Part shown: one piece after another, positions 1 to 10,009 of the stretch
Position numbering within the stretch: the stretch's first letter is position 1
Layout: the number at the start of each line of letters is the position of its first letter
Assembly: GCA_934527255.1 (NCBI GenBank)
Contig: CAKTAM010000006.1
Span: forward strand, 1-32,666
Source of the DNA: an uncultured Oscillospiraceae bacterium
GTDB lineage: Bacteria; Bacillota; Clostridia; Oscillospirales; Ruminococcaceae
DNA: 32,666 bases
Direction: 5' to 3'
Notes under the pieces: model-generated
The model's input: the letters and a program-made list of their open reading frames with translations, nothing else
Database searches by the model: none
Told to the model about the DNA's origin: nothing
Program-made: the position numbers and the translations under genes

Positions 1-419
1 GACACATACAGCAGGGCCTGATCCAGCAGGCCGCCGTAATAGCCCGAAAGGCAGCCCGCCGCAACGCCCAGCAGCGAAGCGCCCACCGCACTGGCCAGCC
101 CGATGAAGATGGACCAGCGGCCGCCGTACAGCAGACGGGCCAGCAGATCAATGCCAAGGTTATCTGTGCCCAGCGGATGTGCCGCGCTGGGGCTTTGCAG
201 GCGCTGTGCCGCGTTGGCCGTCACCGGGTCGTACGGGGTCAGCAGCGGCGCGGCCACGCAGGCCAATATCAGCGCCAGCAGCACGACCCCGCCCACAATA
301 GCCAGCCGGTTGGACAGAAATTTTTCCCAGTTGCGGCGCGCCAGGCTGGAGCGCGGCCGTTTTCTTTTTTCAGCAGCGGAAGGCGTCGGCTTTCCGACGC
401 GGCGCTTTTCGGAACTCAT
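1..419 (-). CDS. dppC: Oligopeptide/dipeptide ABC transporter permease, DppC/OppC type (partial, C-terminus beyond window)
   Basis: This is the N-terminal 139 or so residues of the second membrane subunit of a peptide-type ABC importer; the rest lies left of base 1. A charged cytoplasmic leader (SSEKRRVGKPTPS) is followed by one transmembrane helix (IVGGVVLLALILACVAAPLL) and then the family hallmark HPLGTDNLGIDLLARLLYGG, which opens the OppC permease domain. A second helix begins at WSIFIGLASAVGASLLG. Two in-frame ATGs are possible, at 425 and 419. AGGAGA abuts the first and sits six bases before the second, so 419 is preferred. The gene lies 88 bases after the dppB stop and should form one transcription unit with it. 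ATPase subunits are expected further left. Substrate cannot be told from this fragment. Confidence 0.93.
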   Translation of the reverse strand, partial: MSSEKRRVGKPTPSAAEKRKRPRSSLARRNWEKFLSNRLAIVGGVVLLALILACVAAPLLTPYDPVTANAAQRLQSPSAAHPLGTDNLGIDLLARLLYGGRWSIFIGLASAVGASLLGVAAGCLSGYYGGLLDQALLYV

Positions 420-507
420 AGACATTCTCCTGCCAGAGAGGCCCGCCCATAAGCAGGCCCGGTTGATGCGCCCCGGCGGGCCGCAGCGGCCGCCGACGCC
501 TTAACAT

Positions 508-1479
508 TTACGCCCCGGCCCCAAAACGCACGCGCGGATCCAACAGGGCGGTGGCAATATCGGCCAGTGTGCTGGCCACCAGACACACCGTGCCGATGAC
601 CATGGTCGTTATCATGACAACGGGCATATCTCCCGAGGACACGGCATCCAGGATCATGCTGCCCATACCTGGATAATTGAACACCATTTCAATGACCACG
701 GTGCCCGAAACCAGCATGGGCAGGCGCATGATCATCAGCACCATCATGGGGGCCAGCGCATTGCGGAACACATGCCGCAGGTTGACCCGCGTTTCGCTGA
801 TGCCCTTGCTGCGGGCGGTTTTGATATACTCTTTGTTTAAAATATCCAGCATAGAGCTGCGCGTATAGCGTGACATGGTGGCGATCAGCGAGATGGCCAG
901 GCACAGCACCGGCAGGATCATATAGGGAATGCGGGCAAAAAAGCTGCTGTCGCCGCCCGCCGCCATACGCCCGCCGGTGGGCAGCCAGCCCAGCCGGATG
1001 GCGAACAGCACGATAAACAGCTGGCCGAAGAAGAACTCCGGCACCGAGATGCCGATGATGGAAAGCACCGTATTGCCGTAATCGACCCAGGTGTTCTGGC
1101 GCAGGGCCGCCACAAAGCCCAGCAGCAGCCCCAGCACATTGGCGACCACCAGCGCCCAGAAGGTGAGCTCGATGGTGGCGGGCAGGCGGGCGGCCAGCAT
1201 GCCGGCAATGTTGGCGCCGGTGGCCTGCGAATAGCCAAACTCGCCGCGCAAGATATTGCGCACCCAGCGCAGGTACTGCACCAGCAGCGGGTCGTTCAGG
1301 CCAAGGCTCTCGCGCAGGGCGTCCAGCTGCTCCGGCGTCATGTTGCGGTAAACATCCGGTGAGACCGAACGCGTCACGGCATCGCCCGGCAGCAGCTGCA
1401 GCGCAAAAAACACCACCAGGGAAATGATGATGAGCTTGGGGATCATCGCCAGCAGTCGGCGCAGAAAATATTTGAGCAT
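508..1479 (-). CDS. dppB: Oligopeptide/dipeptide ABC transporter permease, DppB/OppB type
   Basis: 323-residue integral membrane subunit that pairs with the DppC-type permease to form the channel of a peptide or nickel-type importer. The N-terminal helix (about 10-30) is followed by the typical periplasmic-side segment with TPEQLDALRESLGLNDPL (48-64), then five more hydrophobic segments. The cytoplasmic EAA loop that contacts the ATPase is visible at about 217-236 (EYIKTARSKGISETRVNLRH). Length and layout are normal for the family. The ATG at 1479 is preceded by AAGGAGG eight bases upstream. A separate promoter-like sequence lies upstream at 1595-1623, and a hairpin separates it from the lipoprotein gene, so the permeases may be made at a different level from the binding protein. 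Confidence 0.95.
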   Translation of the reverse strand: MLKYFLRRLLAMIPKLIIISLVVFFALQLLPGDAVTRSVSPDVYRNMTPEQLDALRESLGLNDPLLVQYLRWVRNILRGEFGYSQATGANIAGMLAARLPATIELTFWALVVANVLGLLLGFVAALRQNTWVDYGNTVLSIIGISVPEFFFGQLFIVLFAIRLGWLPTGGRMAAGGDSSFFARIPYMILPVLCLAISLIATMSRYTRSSMLDILNKEYIKTARSKGISETRVNLRHVFRNALAPMMVLMIMRLPMLVSGTVVIEMVFNYPGMGSMILDAVSSGDMPVVMITTMVIGTVCLVASTLADIATALLDPRVRFGAGA

Positions 1480-1594
1480 GGCGCAGCCCCTCCTTGTTGC
1501 TTTTCACGGGCCTCTTTGCCTTCGGCCGGGCGGCCCGTCCCCCCGCGCGGGCGGCCCGCTGTCGGTGCGGCCGCCTGTTTTTATCGTATCTTTT

Positions 1595-1623
1595 ATTCTA
1601 CTATAAACAGACCTTTTTTTCAA
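1595..1623 (-). promoter_or_regulatory. Internal sigma-A-type promoter for dppB-dppC
   Basis: Read on the minus strand: TTGAAA (1623-1618), a 17-base spacer, then TAGAAT (1600-1595). Five of six bases match consensus in each box. It sits in an AT-rich island of otherwise GC-rich intergenic sequence, about 115 bases before the dppB start. With the hairpin at 1819-1844 it would uncouple permease expression from the upstream lipoprotein gene. Confidence 0.6.
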
Positions 1624-1818
1624 CCGGCGCAGCGACTTTTTTGCCGGAGCTCTGGCCGCAGCCCCCGGTTCCGGCAAGTCCTTTGCCACGGCAGAAGCGG
1701 CGCACGGCAACGTTTTTATGTTCCGGATGCCGCAGGCGGCCCAAAATCCCCTCTGCGGCCGAAATACGGCGGCATACGCCCGGCCGCCGTTTTCTTTGCT
1801 GCCGCCCGGCGGCAACGC

Positions 1819-1844
1819 AAAAGGCGGGGCCAAACGGCCCCGCC
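1819..1844 (-). terminator. Hairpin after the binding-protein gene, probable leaky terminator
   Basis: On the minus strand a perfect 9-bp stem GGCGGGGCC / GGCCCCGCC with loop GTTT is followed by only four T residues. It lies 33 bases after the lipoprotein stop codon. A strong stem with a short U-tract fits partial termination or 3'-end protection of the abundant binding-protein transcript. Confidence 0.6.
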
Positions 1845-1876
1845 CGGTTGTTTTTTCACCTGCTGCCCATCGGCGC

Positions 1877-3538
1877 TCAGCCGACCAGCTTCCAGTCCTC
1901 CCAGCGCATATCCTGGCTGGTGCAGGCCACCTGATACAGGTCAGTGGGCACCTGAACGTGCTTGGTGTTGTAAATGACCAGCGTGTTCAGGCCGTACACC
2001 GGCGCAATATACATGGCGTCATAGTTGTTCTGCTGCAGCTGGTTCAGCAGCGCGGCCTGCGTGGCCGTATCGTCAGCCGAGGCGGCAAAGTACTTGCTGA
2101 CCACATCGTTGAAGAGGGTCTGGCGCTCGTCCTCGTTGCCGAACAGCTTGTCAAAGTAGCCGTTGACGCTCAGCTCAACGTTGTACAGCTCAACATAGCT
2201 GTCCATATTTTCGCCGCTGTAGTAAATGTCATAGTTGCGCACATCATAGATCAGCGTGCCCAGGTCGCCCGACTGCAGGCACAGCTCGACCTTGATGCCG
2301 GCCTCCTCCAGGTTCTGCTTGATCAGCTGCATGATGTCGGCCGTGGTCTGATCGGTATAGTGATAGCCGACGCGCAGCACGTGGTCAAAGTCAAAGTTGG
2401 CTTCCTCCAGCAGCTTCTTCGCACCCTCCACATCACGCTGGAAAGCGGGGATGTCGCTGTTGTAGCTGGGGTTGGCGGGGTTGACCAGCGTGGTGAGTGC
2501 CATGGCCTGCTCGCCGTAGAAGCCCGCAATGGCCTCCTTGTCCAGCAGCATGTTGATGGCCTTGCGCACACGCACATCCGAAATGCTGGGATGGCCGTTG
2601 CCGTCGCCCAGCTTGGCATCCGGCCCGTTGATGTTGAACAGGAACTGACGCAGATAGTTGCCGGTCATGGTCAGAACGGTGATGTCGCCGTTCTGCGAAG
2701 CGATGTTGTCGGCCGTGCTCTGGTCGTTGATGGAGCCGCCCGCGGCAAAATCCAGCGTGCCGGAGATCAGCGCAGCCACCATGGCGTCATCACCGCCGGT
2801 GGCATAGCTGGTATACAGCACCTTTTCAATGCCGGCCGCCTCGCGGTAATAGCCGTCGTTGCGCACCATGGTAAAGTAATCCGGGAAGGAGATCTCATCC
2901 ATCTTGTAAGCACCGTTGCCGACGGGGGCCTTCCAGTAATCCTCGTAGGTGCTCATATCCTCGGCCTTCACGCCGTCAAAGCAATGCGCAGGCAGCACGA
3001 ACAGGTTGGCCGCCACGGTGTTCAGAAACAGGCTGTAGGGTGCGGTGAGGGTAACGGTCACGGTATTGCCGTCCACTGCGACGCCGGAAAGGCTGTCGGC
3101 GCCCTGCTTGGCAGCATCCGCGCCTTCAATGTACATAAAGCCGGTGCTGTAGTTCGACTTGGGGTCGGCAATGATGGCCCACAGCGAAAACGCCAGATCC
3201 TCGGCGGTGACAGGCTCGCCATCCGTCCATTTGGCATCGTCGCGCATGGTAAAGGTATAGGTCAGGCCGTCGTCGCTGACCTGCACATCGCTGGCCAGCT
3301 TGTAGACGGTCGTTCCGTCCGCATTGATGTTCAGCGGGGTATCGTACAGCATGGCAGCCCAATAGCTGTGCTCGATGTAGGGGCTTTCAAAAATGGTGTC
3401 GGTGCCCATATCGGCGTTCCACGCCATCTGCAGCACGCCGCTGTTGGCGTTGTCGCCGGACGTTTTCTTGCCGCAGGCCGTCAGCAGGGTCGCGCACAGG
3501 CACACGGCCAGCAGCAACGCAATGATCCGCTTTTTCAT
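1877..3538 (-). CDS. Extracellular solute-binding lipoprotein, peptide/nickel family 5
   Basis: 553-residue substrate-binding protein of a peptide-type ABC importer. The start MKKRIIALLLAVCLC with lipobox L19-T20-A21-C22 marks a lipoprotein signal peptide, so the mature protein is tethered outside the membrane at Cys22. The body has SBP_bac_5 features: YDTPLNI near the N-terminus, the block YTFTMRDDAKWTDGEPVTAEDLAF, and a later segment KAINMLLDKEAIA. Length is usual for DppA/OppA. I chose the ATG at 3538 because it begins the signal peptide and follows GAAAGGAA; a longer frame upstream would bury the signal sequence. It is first in the operon, behind a perfect sigma-A promoter at 3656-3684. 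The ligand (peptide, nickel complex or other) cannot be assigned from sequence alone. Confidence 0.93.
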   Translation of the reverse strand: MKKRIIALLLAVCLCATLLTACGKKTSGDNANSGVLQMAWNADMGTDTIFESPYIEHSYWAAMLYDTPLNINADGTTVYKLASDVQVSDDGLTYTFTMRDDAKWTDGEPVTAEDLAFSLWAIIADPKSNYSTGFMYIEGADAAKQGADSLSGVAVDGNTVTVTLTAPYSLFLNTVAANLFVLPAHCFDGVKAEDMSTYEDYWKAPVGNGAYKMDEISFPDYFTMVRNDGYYREAAGIEKVLYTSYATGGDDAMVAALISGTLDFAAGGSINDQSTADNIASQNGDITVLTMTGNYLRQFLFNINGPDAKLGDGNGHPSISDVRVRKAINMLLDKEAIAGFYGEQAMALTTLVNPANPSYNSDIPAFQRDVEGAKKLLEEANFDFDHVLRVGYHYTDQTTADIMQLIKQNLEEAGIKVELCLQSGDLGTLIYDVRNYDIYYSGENMDSYVELYNVELSVNGYFDKLFGNEDERQTLFNDVVSKYFAASADDTATQAALLNQLQQNNYDAMYIAPVYGLNTLVIYNTKHVQVPTDLYQVACTSQDMRWEDWKLVG

Positions 3539-3655
3539 GGTGAATTCCTTTCTTCCCGTTCGGGCTTTTCGCCGGGCTTTCCCCGGCCTCTGCATGTATT
3601 TACGGTGCGTCTTTTCTGCAATATGCAAAAATAGACAATTTTGGACTTCCCCTGC

Positions 3656-3684
3656 ATTATACGCATTTTCAGTCGGCTTGTCAA
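3656..3684 (-). promoter_or_regulatory. Consensus sigma-A promoter of the peptide transporter operon
   Basis: Minus strand: TTGACA (3684-3679), 17-base spacer, TATAAT (3661-3656). Both boxes match consensus exactly. It gives a leader of roughly 110 bases before the lipoprotein start at 3538. The region 3539-3879 is AT-rich and holds this promoter and the divergent glnA promoter, but no gene. Confidence 0.87.
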
Positions 3685-3802
3685 TGCTTTGCGGCTTATT
3701 TTTAAGCATTTTCTTTTTACAAAACAGAGACATAGCCCTATGCCGGTGCGTTTTGTCCAAAAACAATAGTTTTCAGTGGGGCAAAGCGTACACAAAGCCG
3801 TG

Positions 3803-3832
3803 TTGACGCTGCCCGCCCTTGTCGATTATAAT
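3803..3832 (+). promoter_or_regulatory. Sigma-A promoter of glnN
   Basis: TTGACG (3803-3808), 18-base spacer, TATAAT (3827-3832), about 48 bases ahead of the glutamine synthetase start. One mismatch in the -35 box. It is divergent from the transporter promoter about 120 bases away, so a shared nitrogen-responsive regulator could act on both, although I see no clear operator. Confidence 0.8.
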
Positions 3833-3879
3833 AGGATAAGGAAGAAAAGGATACCTGCCGCACACCAAAGGGAGATAAC

Positions 3880-5973
<2,094 letters not shown>

Positions 5974-6057
5974 TGCCGGACAAGCACCGCCCCAAAAAAC
6001 GGCCGTGATAAAAACGCCGGGCTTGTTGCCCGGCGCACACATTGGAACAAGAGAAAA

Positions 6058-6103
6058 AGCCCGCTGCGGCAGCGTTTTTCATACGCTGTCGCGGCGGGCT
6101 TTT
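6058..6103. terminator. Bidirectional terminator between glnN and proA
   Basis: A 17-bp imperfect stem (6058-6074 with 6084-6100) around a 9-base loop TTTTTCATA. On the plus strand it is followed by TTTGG; on the minus strand the exit is TTTTTCTC. It therefore serves both the rightward glnN and leftward proA transcripts. A smaller GC-rich hairpin GCCGGGC/GCCCGGC lies just upstream at about 6017-6035. Confidence 0.85.
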
Positions 6104-6171
6104 GGATTTTCTGCTTTTGGGATAAACTGTCACGGGGCGGCGTTCGCACCGCGCCGCAAAGCGCGGCGCGC

Positions 6172-7434
6172 TTACCCGCGCACCTGTCCGCTGCCGTGGA
6201 TCACATATTTGCAGGTGTTCAGCTCGGCCAGGCCCATCGGACCGCGGGCGTGCAGCTTCTGGGTGGAAATGCCCATTTCGCACCCGAGGCCGAACTCGCC
6301 GCCGTCGGTAAAGCGGGTGGAGGCGTTGACATAGACGGCGGCACTGTCCACCCCGGCAGTAAACGCCGCCGCGTTGCGGGTGCTGCGGGTGATGATGGCC
6401 TCGCTGTGATGGGTGGAATGGGCATTGATGTGCCGGATGGCCGCCGCCGTGTCCTCCACCACACCGACCGCCAGCACATAATCCAGAAATTCGGTGTCAA
6501 AATCCTCCGGAGAGGCGGTGCAGCCGTCAATCACCCGGGCGGCGTCGGCATCCAGCCGCAGCTGCACCGGCTGCAGCCCCCGGCGGATGCGCTGGGCCAC
6601 CAGACGGTCGGCCAGCATGGGCAGAAAACGGTCGGCGATCTGCCGGTGCACCAGCAGCACCTCCTCGGCGTTGCAGACGCTGGGGCGGCTGGTTTTGGCG
6701 TTTTCCACAATGTTCAGCGCCATGCTCAGATCGGCCGAGCGGTCGACATACACATGGCAGATGCCCATGCCGGTTTCGATGCAGGGCACGGTGGCCTGCT
6801 CGACGCAGGCGCGGATCAGCCCGCCGCCGCCGCGGGGAATGAGCAGATCAACCAGGCCGTTGGCCGTCATCAGAGTCTGCGCGCCCGCGCGGGAGGTATC
6901 CTCCACCAGGTTGATGAGGGCGGACGGCAGCCCGCAGGCCGCCAGCCCCGCATGCAGCGCCCGCACCACGGCCGCCGCGCTGGCGTGCGCCTCGCGGCCG
7001 CTTTTCAGCACGCAGACATTGCCGCTTTTCAGTGCCAGACCGGCAGCGTCGGAGGTGACGTTGGGGCGGCTTTCGTAAATGATGGCCACCACGCCCAGCG
7101 GCACGGAAACCTTCTCGATGCGCAGCCCGTCGGCGCGGGTATGCCGTGCCAGCACCCGCCCCACCGGCGTGGGCAGCGCGCACAGGGCCTGCAGACCGTC
7201 GGCCATTGCCTCAATGCGCGCCTGCGTCAGCTGCAGCCGATCCAGCATGACCGGCCCCAACGTGGCCCGGGCCGCCTCCACATCTGCTGCGTTGGCCTGC
7301 AGAATTTCCGGCGCCGCCCTGCGCAGCGCAGCCGCCATGGCCTGCAGCGCCTCATTCTGGCGGGCCGCACTCAGCCCGGCAGCGATCGGGCAGGCTGCCT
7401 TGGCTGCCTGCAGCATTTGTAGGGTATCGTTCAT
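6172..7434 (-). CDS. proA: Gamma-glutamyl phosphate reductase (glutamate-5-semialdehyde dehydrogenase)
   Basis: 420-residue enzyme for the second step of proline synthesis: NADPH-dependent reduction of gamma-glutamyl phosphate to glutamate semialdehyde. Visible signatures are IIYESRPNVTSDAAGLALKS (118-137), the SGNVCVLKSGREA nucleotide region, and the catalytic cysteine C254 in TSRPSVCNAEEVLLVH. The C-terminal FTDGGEFGLGCEMGISTQKL and HARGPMGL are typical. The ATG at 7434 was chosen over one three codons upstream because GAAAGGA is well spaced from 7434 but abuts the other. proB lies 257 bases upstream on the same strand, so the pair is proB-proA, but the wide AT-rich gap leaves open whether they share one transcript. 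Confidence 0.97.
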   Translation of the reverse strand: MNDTLQMLQAAKAACPIAAGLSAARQNEALQAMAAALRRAAPEILQANAADVEAARATLGPVMLDRLQLTQARIEAMADGLQALCALPTPVGRVLARHTRADGLRIEKVSVPLGVVAIIYESRPNVTSDAAGLALKSGNVCVLKSGREAHASAAAVVRALHAGLAACGLPSALINLVEDTSRAGAQTLMTANGLVDLLIPRGGGGLIRACVEQATVPCIETGMGICHVYVDRSADLSMALNIVENAKTSRPSVCNAEEVLLVHRQIADRFLPMLADRLVAQRIRRGLQPVQLRLDADAARVIDGCTASPEDFDTEFLDYVLAVGVVEDTAAAIRHINAHSTHHSEAIITRSTRNAAAFTAGVDSAAVYVNASTRFTDGGEFGLGCEMGISTQKLHARGPMGLAELNTCKYVIHGSGQVRG

Positions 7435-7691
7435 TTGTGGCATCCTTTCCGGCGCGGCCGCCGCGCACATTTCCCCGGTCGGCCCGGCTTCTGGCCGCGC
7501 TCTTTTCCTGTTTTTTGTTATCCTGTTCGTATTAACCGTATTGAAAATTACTTTTTGTCGTGTTTTCAACGGCTTCAACGGTACCAAACTGCCGGATGCG
7601 GCCGACCGCGCTTACCTGATTTTGTATATTTTTATAAAGCGAATCCAGATTGTACATTGTGCTTTTTCCACTGACACGGGCGGGGCACACA
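7435..7691. other. AT-rich proB-proA intergenic gap
   Basis: This 257-base stretch is markedly richer in A and T than its flanks and contains no gene. On the minus strand there are TATAAA- and TACAAT-like hexamers between 7640 and 7660, but none has a well-placed -35 box, so I do not call a promoter. It may carry a weak internal promoter for proA. Confidence 0.4.
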
Positions 7692-8477
7692 TTAAAGTGC
7701 TTTGTGCGCTGCAGCCGATGCCAAAAAACGGGTGCCGAAGCGCTTGCCGTCCAGCAGGCCGTACAGCAGCTCCGGGTCGGCCCCGTTGGCCACGATCATG
7801 TCAATACCGGCCGCATTGCAGCGGGCCGCTGCGTTCAGCTTTGTCACCATGCCGCCGGTGCCCAGTGCGCTGCCCGCGCAGCCTGCCAATGCACGAATTT
7901 CCGGCGTGACCGCCTCCACCACCGGAATCAGTTCTGCCTCCGGATGGGTGTGCGGATCCGCCGTGAACAGGCCGTCAATATCCGACAGCAGCACCAGCAG
8001 ATCGGCCCCGGCCGCCGTGGCCACAATGGAGGCCAACGTATCGTTGTCGCCCACGGCGATCTCGTGGGTGGCAATGGTATCGTTTTCGTTGATGATGGGC
8101 AACGCACCCAACTGCAGCAGTCGCTCCAGCGTGTTGTGGAAGTTCTGCAGACGTTCGGCATCCTCGATATCCGCCCCGGTCAGCAGCAGCTGTGCCACCA
8201 CATGGTTATACTCGCCAAACAGCTTGTCGTAGGTATACATCAGCTCGCACTGGCCGACGGCCGCCGCCGCCTGCTTGGTGGGCATATCGTCCGGACGGCC
8301 GGGCAGCGAAAGCTTGCCGACCCCCATGCCGATGGCTCCGGAAGAAACCAGCAGCAGCTCGTGCCCGGCGTTTTTCAGATCGCTGAGCACACGGCACAGG
8401 GCGGTGATGCGCCGGATGTTGACCCGACCGGTCGCGTGTGTGAGGGTGGAGGTGCCAACCTTGATTACAATGCGCAT
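7692..8477 (-). CDS. proB: Glutamate 5-kinase, short form without PUA domain
   Basis: 261-residue kinase that phosphorylates glutamate to gamma-glutamyl phosphate, the first committed step of proline synthesis. The amino acid kinase fold shows VIKVGTSTLT (4-13), LLVSSGAIGMGVG (42-54), PIINENDTIA (127-136), VGDNDTLASIVA (142-153) and LLSDIDGLFTADP (163-175), with GTGGMVTKLNAA (206-217) towards the end. The protein stops there, so the roughly 100-residue C-terminal PUA domain of the E. coli enzyme is absent; short forms are known in Firmicutes. The ATG at 8477 follows GAGGA with seven bases spacing. A promoter at 8829-8857 implies a leader of about 345 bases, unusually long and rich in inverted repeats. 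Confidence 0.97.
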   Translation of the reverse strand: MRIVIKVGTSTLTHATGRVNIRRITALCRVLSDLKNAGHELLLVSSGAIGMGVGKLSLPGRPDDMPTKQAAAAVGQCELMYTYDKLFGEYNHVVAQLLLTGADIEDAERLQNFHNTLERLLQLGALPIINENDTIATHEIAVGDNDTLASIVATAAGADLLVLLSDIDGLFTADPHTHPEAELIPVVEAVTPEIRALAGCAGSALGTGGMVTKLNAAARCNAAGIDMIVANGADPELLYGLLDGKRFGTRFLASAAAHKAL

Positions 8478-8828
8478 ATCTTTTTCCTCAATATACAATA
8501 TGTTTTGCAATAACAGCCTTTTTCAAACCGTTTGATGCGGTTTTCTGTCGGTCAGCCAACGTTTTTCATGATGACCAAGCCGCCCGCCCGCAAAGACTGC
8601 CGATCAACCGGTTTCCTTTTCAGGGGCTGCCTGCGGGCATCTTTTTTCAGAAAAGCACTGACGGCTCCCCTTTCTCAGGGGCCGCCGATAAACCGCCTGG
8701 GGCTTCAGGCACCATCCGCGAGCAATCTTCTGCAGGGGCGGCTGACAAACAGCCGCATTTTCAGCGACTTTTGCAGTCAGCCACCTATCACGGCCCGCCG
8801 CGTGCGGTCACATGGGACGTATGCGGGT
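8478..8828 (-). promoter_or_regulatory. Long, inverted-repeat-rich leader of proB
   Basis: Between the predicted start (about 8822) and proB there are some 345 bases with several potential hairpins (minus strand). GCGGCTG/CAGCCGC pairs 8756-8750 with 8744-8738. GTGGCTGAC (8784-8776) can instead pair with GTCAGCCGC (8746-8738), using the same 3' arm. GCCTG/CAGGC pairs 8710-8706 with 8699-8695. CGGC/GCCG with CCCC/GGGG arms lies at about 8660-8685. GCCCGCA/TGCGGGC closes a structure at about 8590-8638. The mutually exclusive pairing is the kind of layout seen in attenuators or riboswitches. I do not recognise a T-box or any named riboswitch. Hairpins also arise by chance in GC-rich DNA, so this is tentative. 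Confidence 0.4.
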
Positions 8829-8857
8829 ATTATAGCATTCTTTGCGCTTTGCCGCAA
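8829..8857 (-). promoter_or_regulatory. Sigma-A-type promoter of proB
   Basis: Minus strand: TTGCGG (8857-8852), 17-base spacer, TATAAT (8834-8829). The -10 box is perfect and the -35 keeps the TTG. It follows directly after the terminator of the upstream zinc-ribbon gene, as expected for a new transcription unit. Confidence 0.7.
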
Positions 8858-8903
8858 GAACCTGTTTTGCGCACCCGCGCCACATCCCTCTCCCCCGCTG
8901 CAC

Positions 8904-8933
8904 AAAAAAACCGCGCAGCAGTGCGCTGCGCGG
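8904..8933 (-). terminator. Intrinsic terminator of the zinc-ribbon membrane protein gene
   Basis: Minus strand: perfect 9-bp stem CCGCGCAGC / GCTGCGCGG with loop GCACT, followed by seven T residues. It sits 24 bases after the stop at 8958. Confidence 0.93.
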
Positions 8934-8957
8934 TCGGTTCTGGCAAAGACTTTTTTC

Positions 8958-9920
8958 TCAGACGGTCTCGTCCGGCGCCGGGGTGTCAGCCGAAGCCTCC
9001 GCAGTGACCGGCGGCTCCACCGGAGCCTCTGCAGTGGTCGGTGCTTCGGCCGGAGTTTCCTCCGAAGCTGTCGGTGCAGCCGGGGCTTCCGCATTCTGCC
9101 TGGCGCCGCATTTGGTGCAGAAAGCCGCACCGGGGCGAAGCTCCGCACCGCAGCTGCCGCAGAAGGCTTTCTGCGGCCGTGCCGTGCCGCACTTGGTGCA
9201 GAAGGCTGCCTGCGCCCCCATGCTGCCGCCGCAGGACGGGCACACCCAACCGTCGGCCGGGGCGGTCTCTACCGCAGCGGCGGCAGGCTGCACGACTGCC
9301 TTGGAGGCACGGTCGGTAAACAGCGCCGCCGCACCTACCAACAGCGCCACAAAGGGCCATGCGGTCAGCCCCATCACGCTTTCACCATACGAAAGATCTT
9401 TCAGTTTGCCGTTGAACGCCAGGAACAGGAAGAACAGCACCAGAATGCCGACGGCATACACCACGCCGATGGCCGGGTTTTCGCCCTTGAGGTGCGCAAC
9501 CAGCGTCAACACGCCGACAACAACGACCGCCCAGAAAAAAACGGCATAGATCCACAGCCAGACGGCGGCGCTCTTCATGGATTCAGGCACGCCCATCACG
9601 TCCGAAAGCATATTGACGGCACGCGAAAAGCTGGGCGCAATACCGGCAAGTTCCAGCGGGGAAAGCGCCCCGTCCTTCAGCATGCCCAGCAGGCGGCGGG
9701 CGCTTTTCAGGTCGCCCTTTTTGATGCCGTCGCCCAGCAGCCAGCTGTACGAGTCATAATCCTCCAGATATTCGTCAATGGATTCCATGCCGCTTTTCAC
9801 GCCCTCCTTGACATAGCTGCGGTAGTCGCCCTTGACCCCGATCCAGCCCAGAAGCAGCGTCAGAATGGACAGCACGATCAGTGCCGCACTGACCATCCGT
9901 TTTGTTTTTGCCGTTTGCAT
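8958..9920 (-). CDS. Membrane protein with paired zinc ribbons and an Ala/Pro/Glu-rich tail, function unknown
   Basis: 320 residues that I do not recognise as a named family. An N-terminal helix (about 9-28) is followed by a roughly 90-residue soluble segment with alternating charged helices, then three more helices (about 118-142, 149-170, 183-201). After these come two zinc-ribbon units: CPSCG (227-231) with CTKCG (241-245), and CGSCG (254-258) with CTKCG (268-272), each a CxxC...CxxC pair able to bind zinc. The last 45 residues are an Ala/Pro/Glu/Thr-rich, presumably disordered tail. Similar zinc-ribbon membrane proteins are common and uncharacterised in Clostridia. The start at 9920 is fixed by AAGGAGA seven bases upstream. 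It is a monocistronic unit with its own promoter and terminator. Confidence 0.85.
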   Translation of the reverse strand: MQTAKTKRMVSAALIVLSILTLLLGWIGVKGDYRSYVKEGVKSGMESIDEYLEDYDSYSWLLGDGIKKGDLKSARRLLGMLKDGALSPLELAGIAPSFSRAVNMLSDVMGVPESMKSAAVWLWIYAVFFWAVVVVGVLTLVAHLKGENPAIGVVYAVGILVLFFLFLAFNGKLKDLSYGESVMGLTAWPFVALLVGAAALFTDRASKAVVQPAAAAVETAPADGWVCPSCGGSMGAQAAFCTKCGTARPQKAFCGSCGAELRPGAAFCTKCGARQNAEAPAAPTASEETPAEAPTTAEAPVEPPVTAEASADTPAPDETV

Positions 9921-9980
9921 CGTGATTTCTCCTTCCATCGTACAGGGCCGCGCTGCTGCGCCGCCCCTGTTTTCTGTTTC

Positions 9981-10009
9981 AGTATACCTTATTTCCCGCA
10001 GGCACGCAA
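9981..10009 (-). promoter_or_regulatory. Promoter of the zinc-ribbon membrane protein gene
   Basis: Minus strand: TTGCGT (10009-10004), 17-base spacer, TATACT (9986-9981), about 60 bases before the start codon. Confidence 0.6.

Larger units (their letters stand above)
1480..1876. other. Intergenic region between binding protein and permease genes
   Basis: This 397-base gap holds the hairpin at 1819-1844 and the promoter at 1595-1623, but no credible gene. The open frames crossing it are GC-driven, lack ribosome binding sites and resemble no protein I know. Confidence 0.6.

Noticed and set aside
3539..3766. Longer start for the solute-binding protein
   Set aside because: It would bury the lipoprotein signal peptide and run through the perfect promoter at 3656-3684.
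8478..8828. T-box riboswitch before proB
   Set aside because: I looked for the conserved antiterminator pattern (AGGGTGGNACCGCG) and a terminator before proB and found neither.
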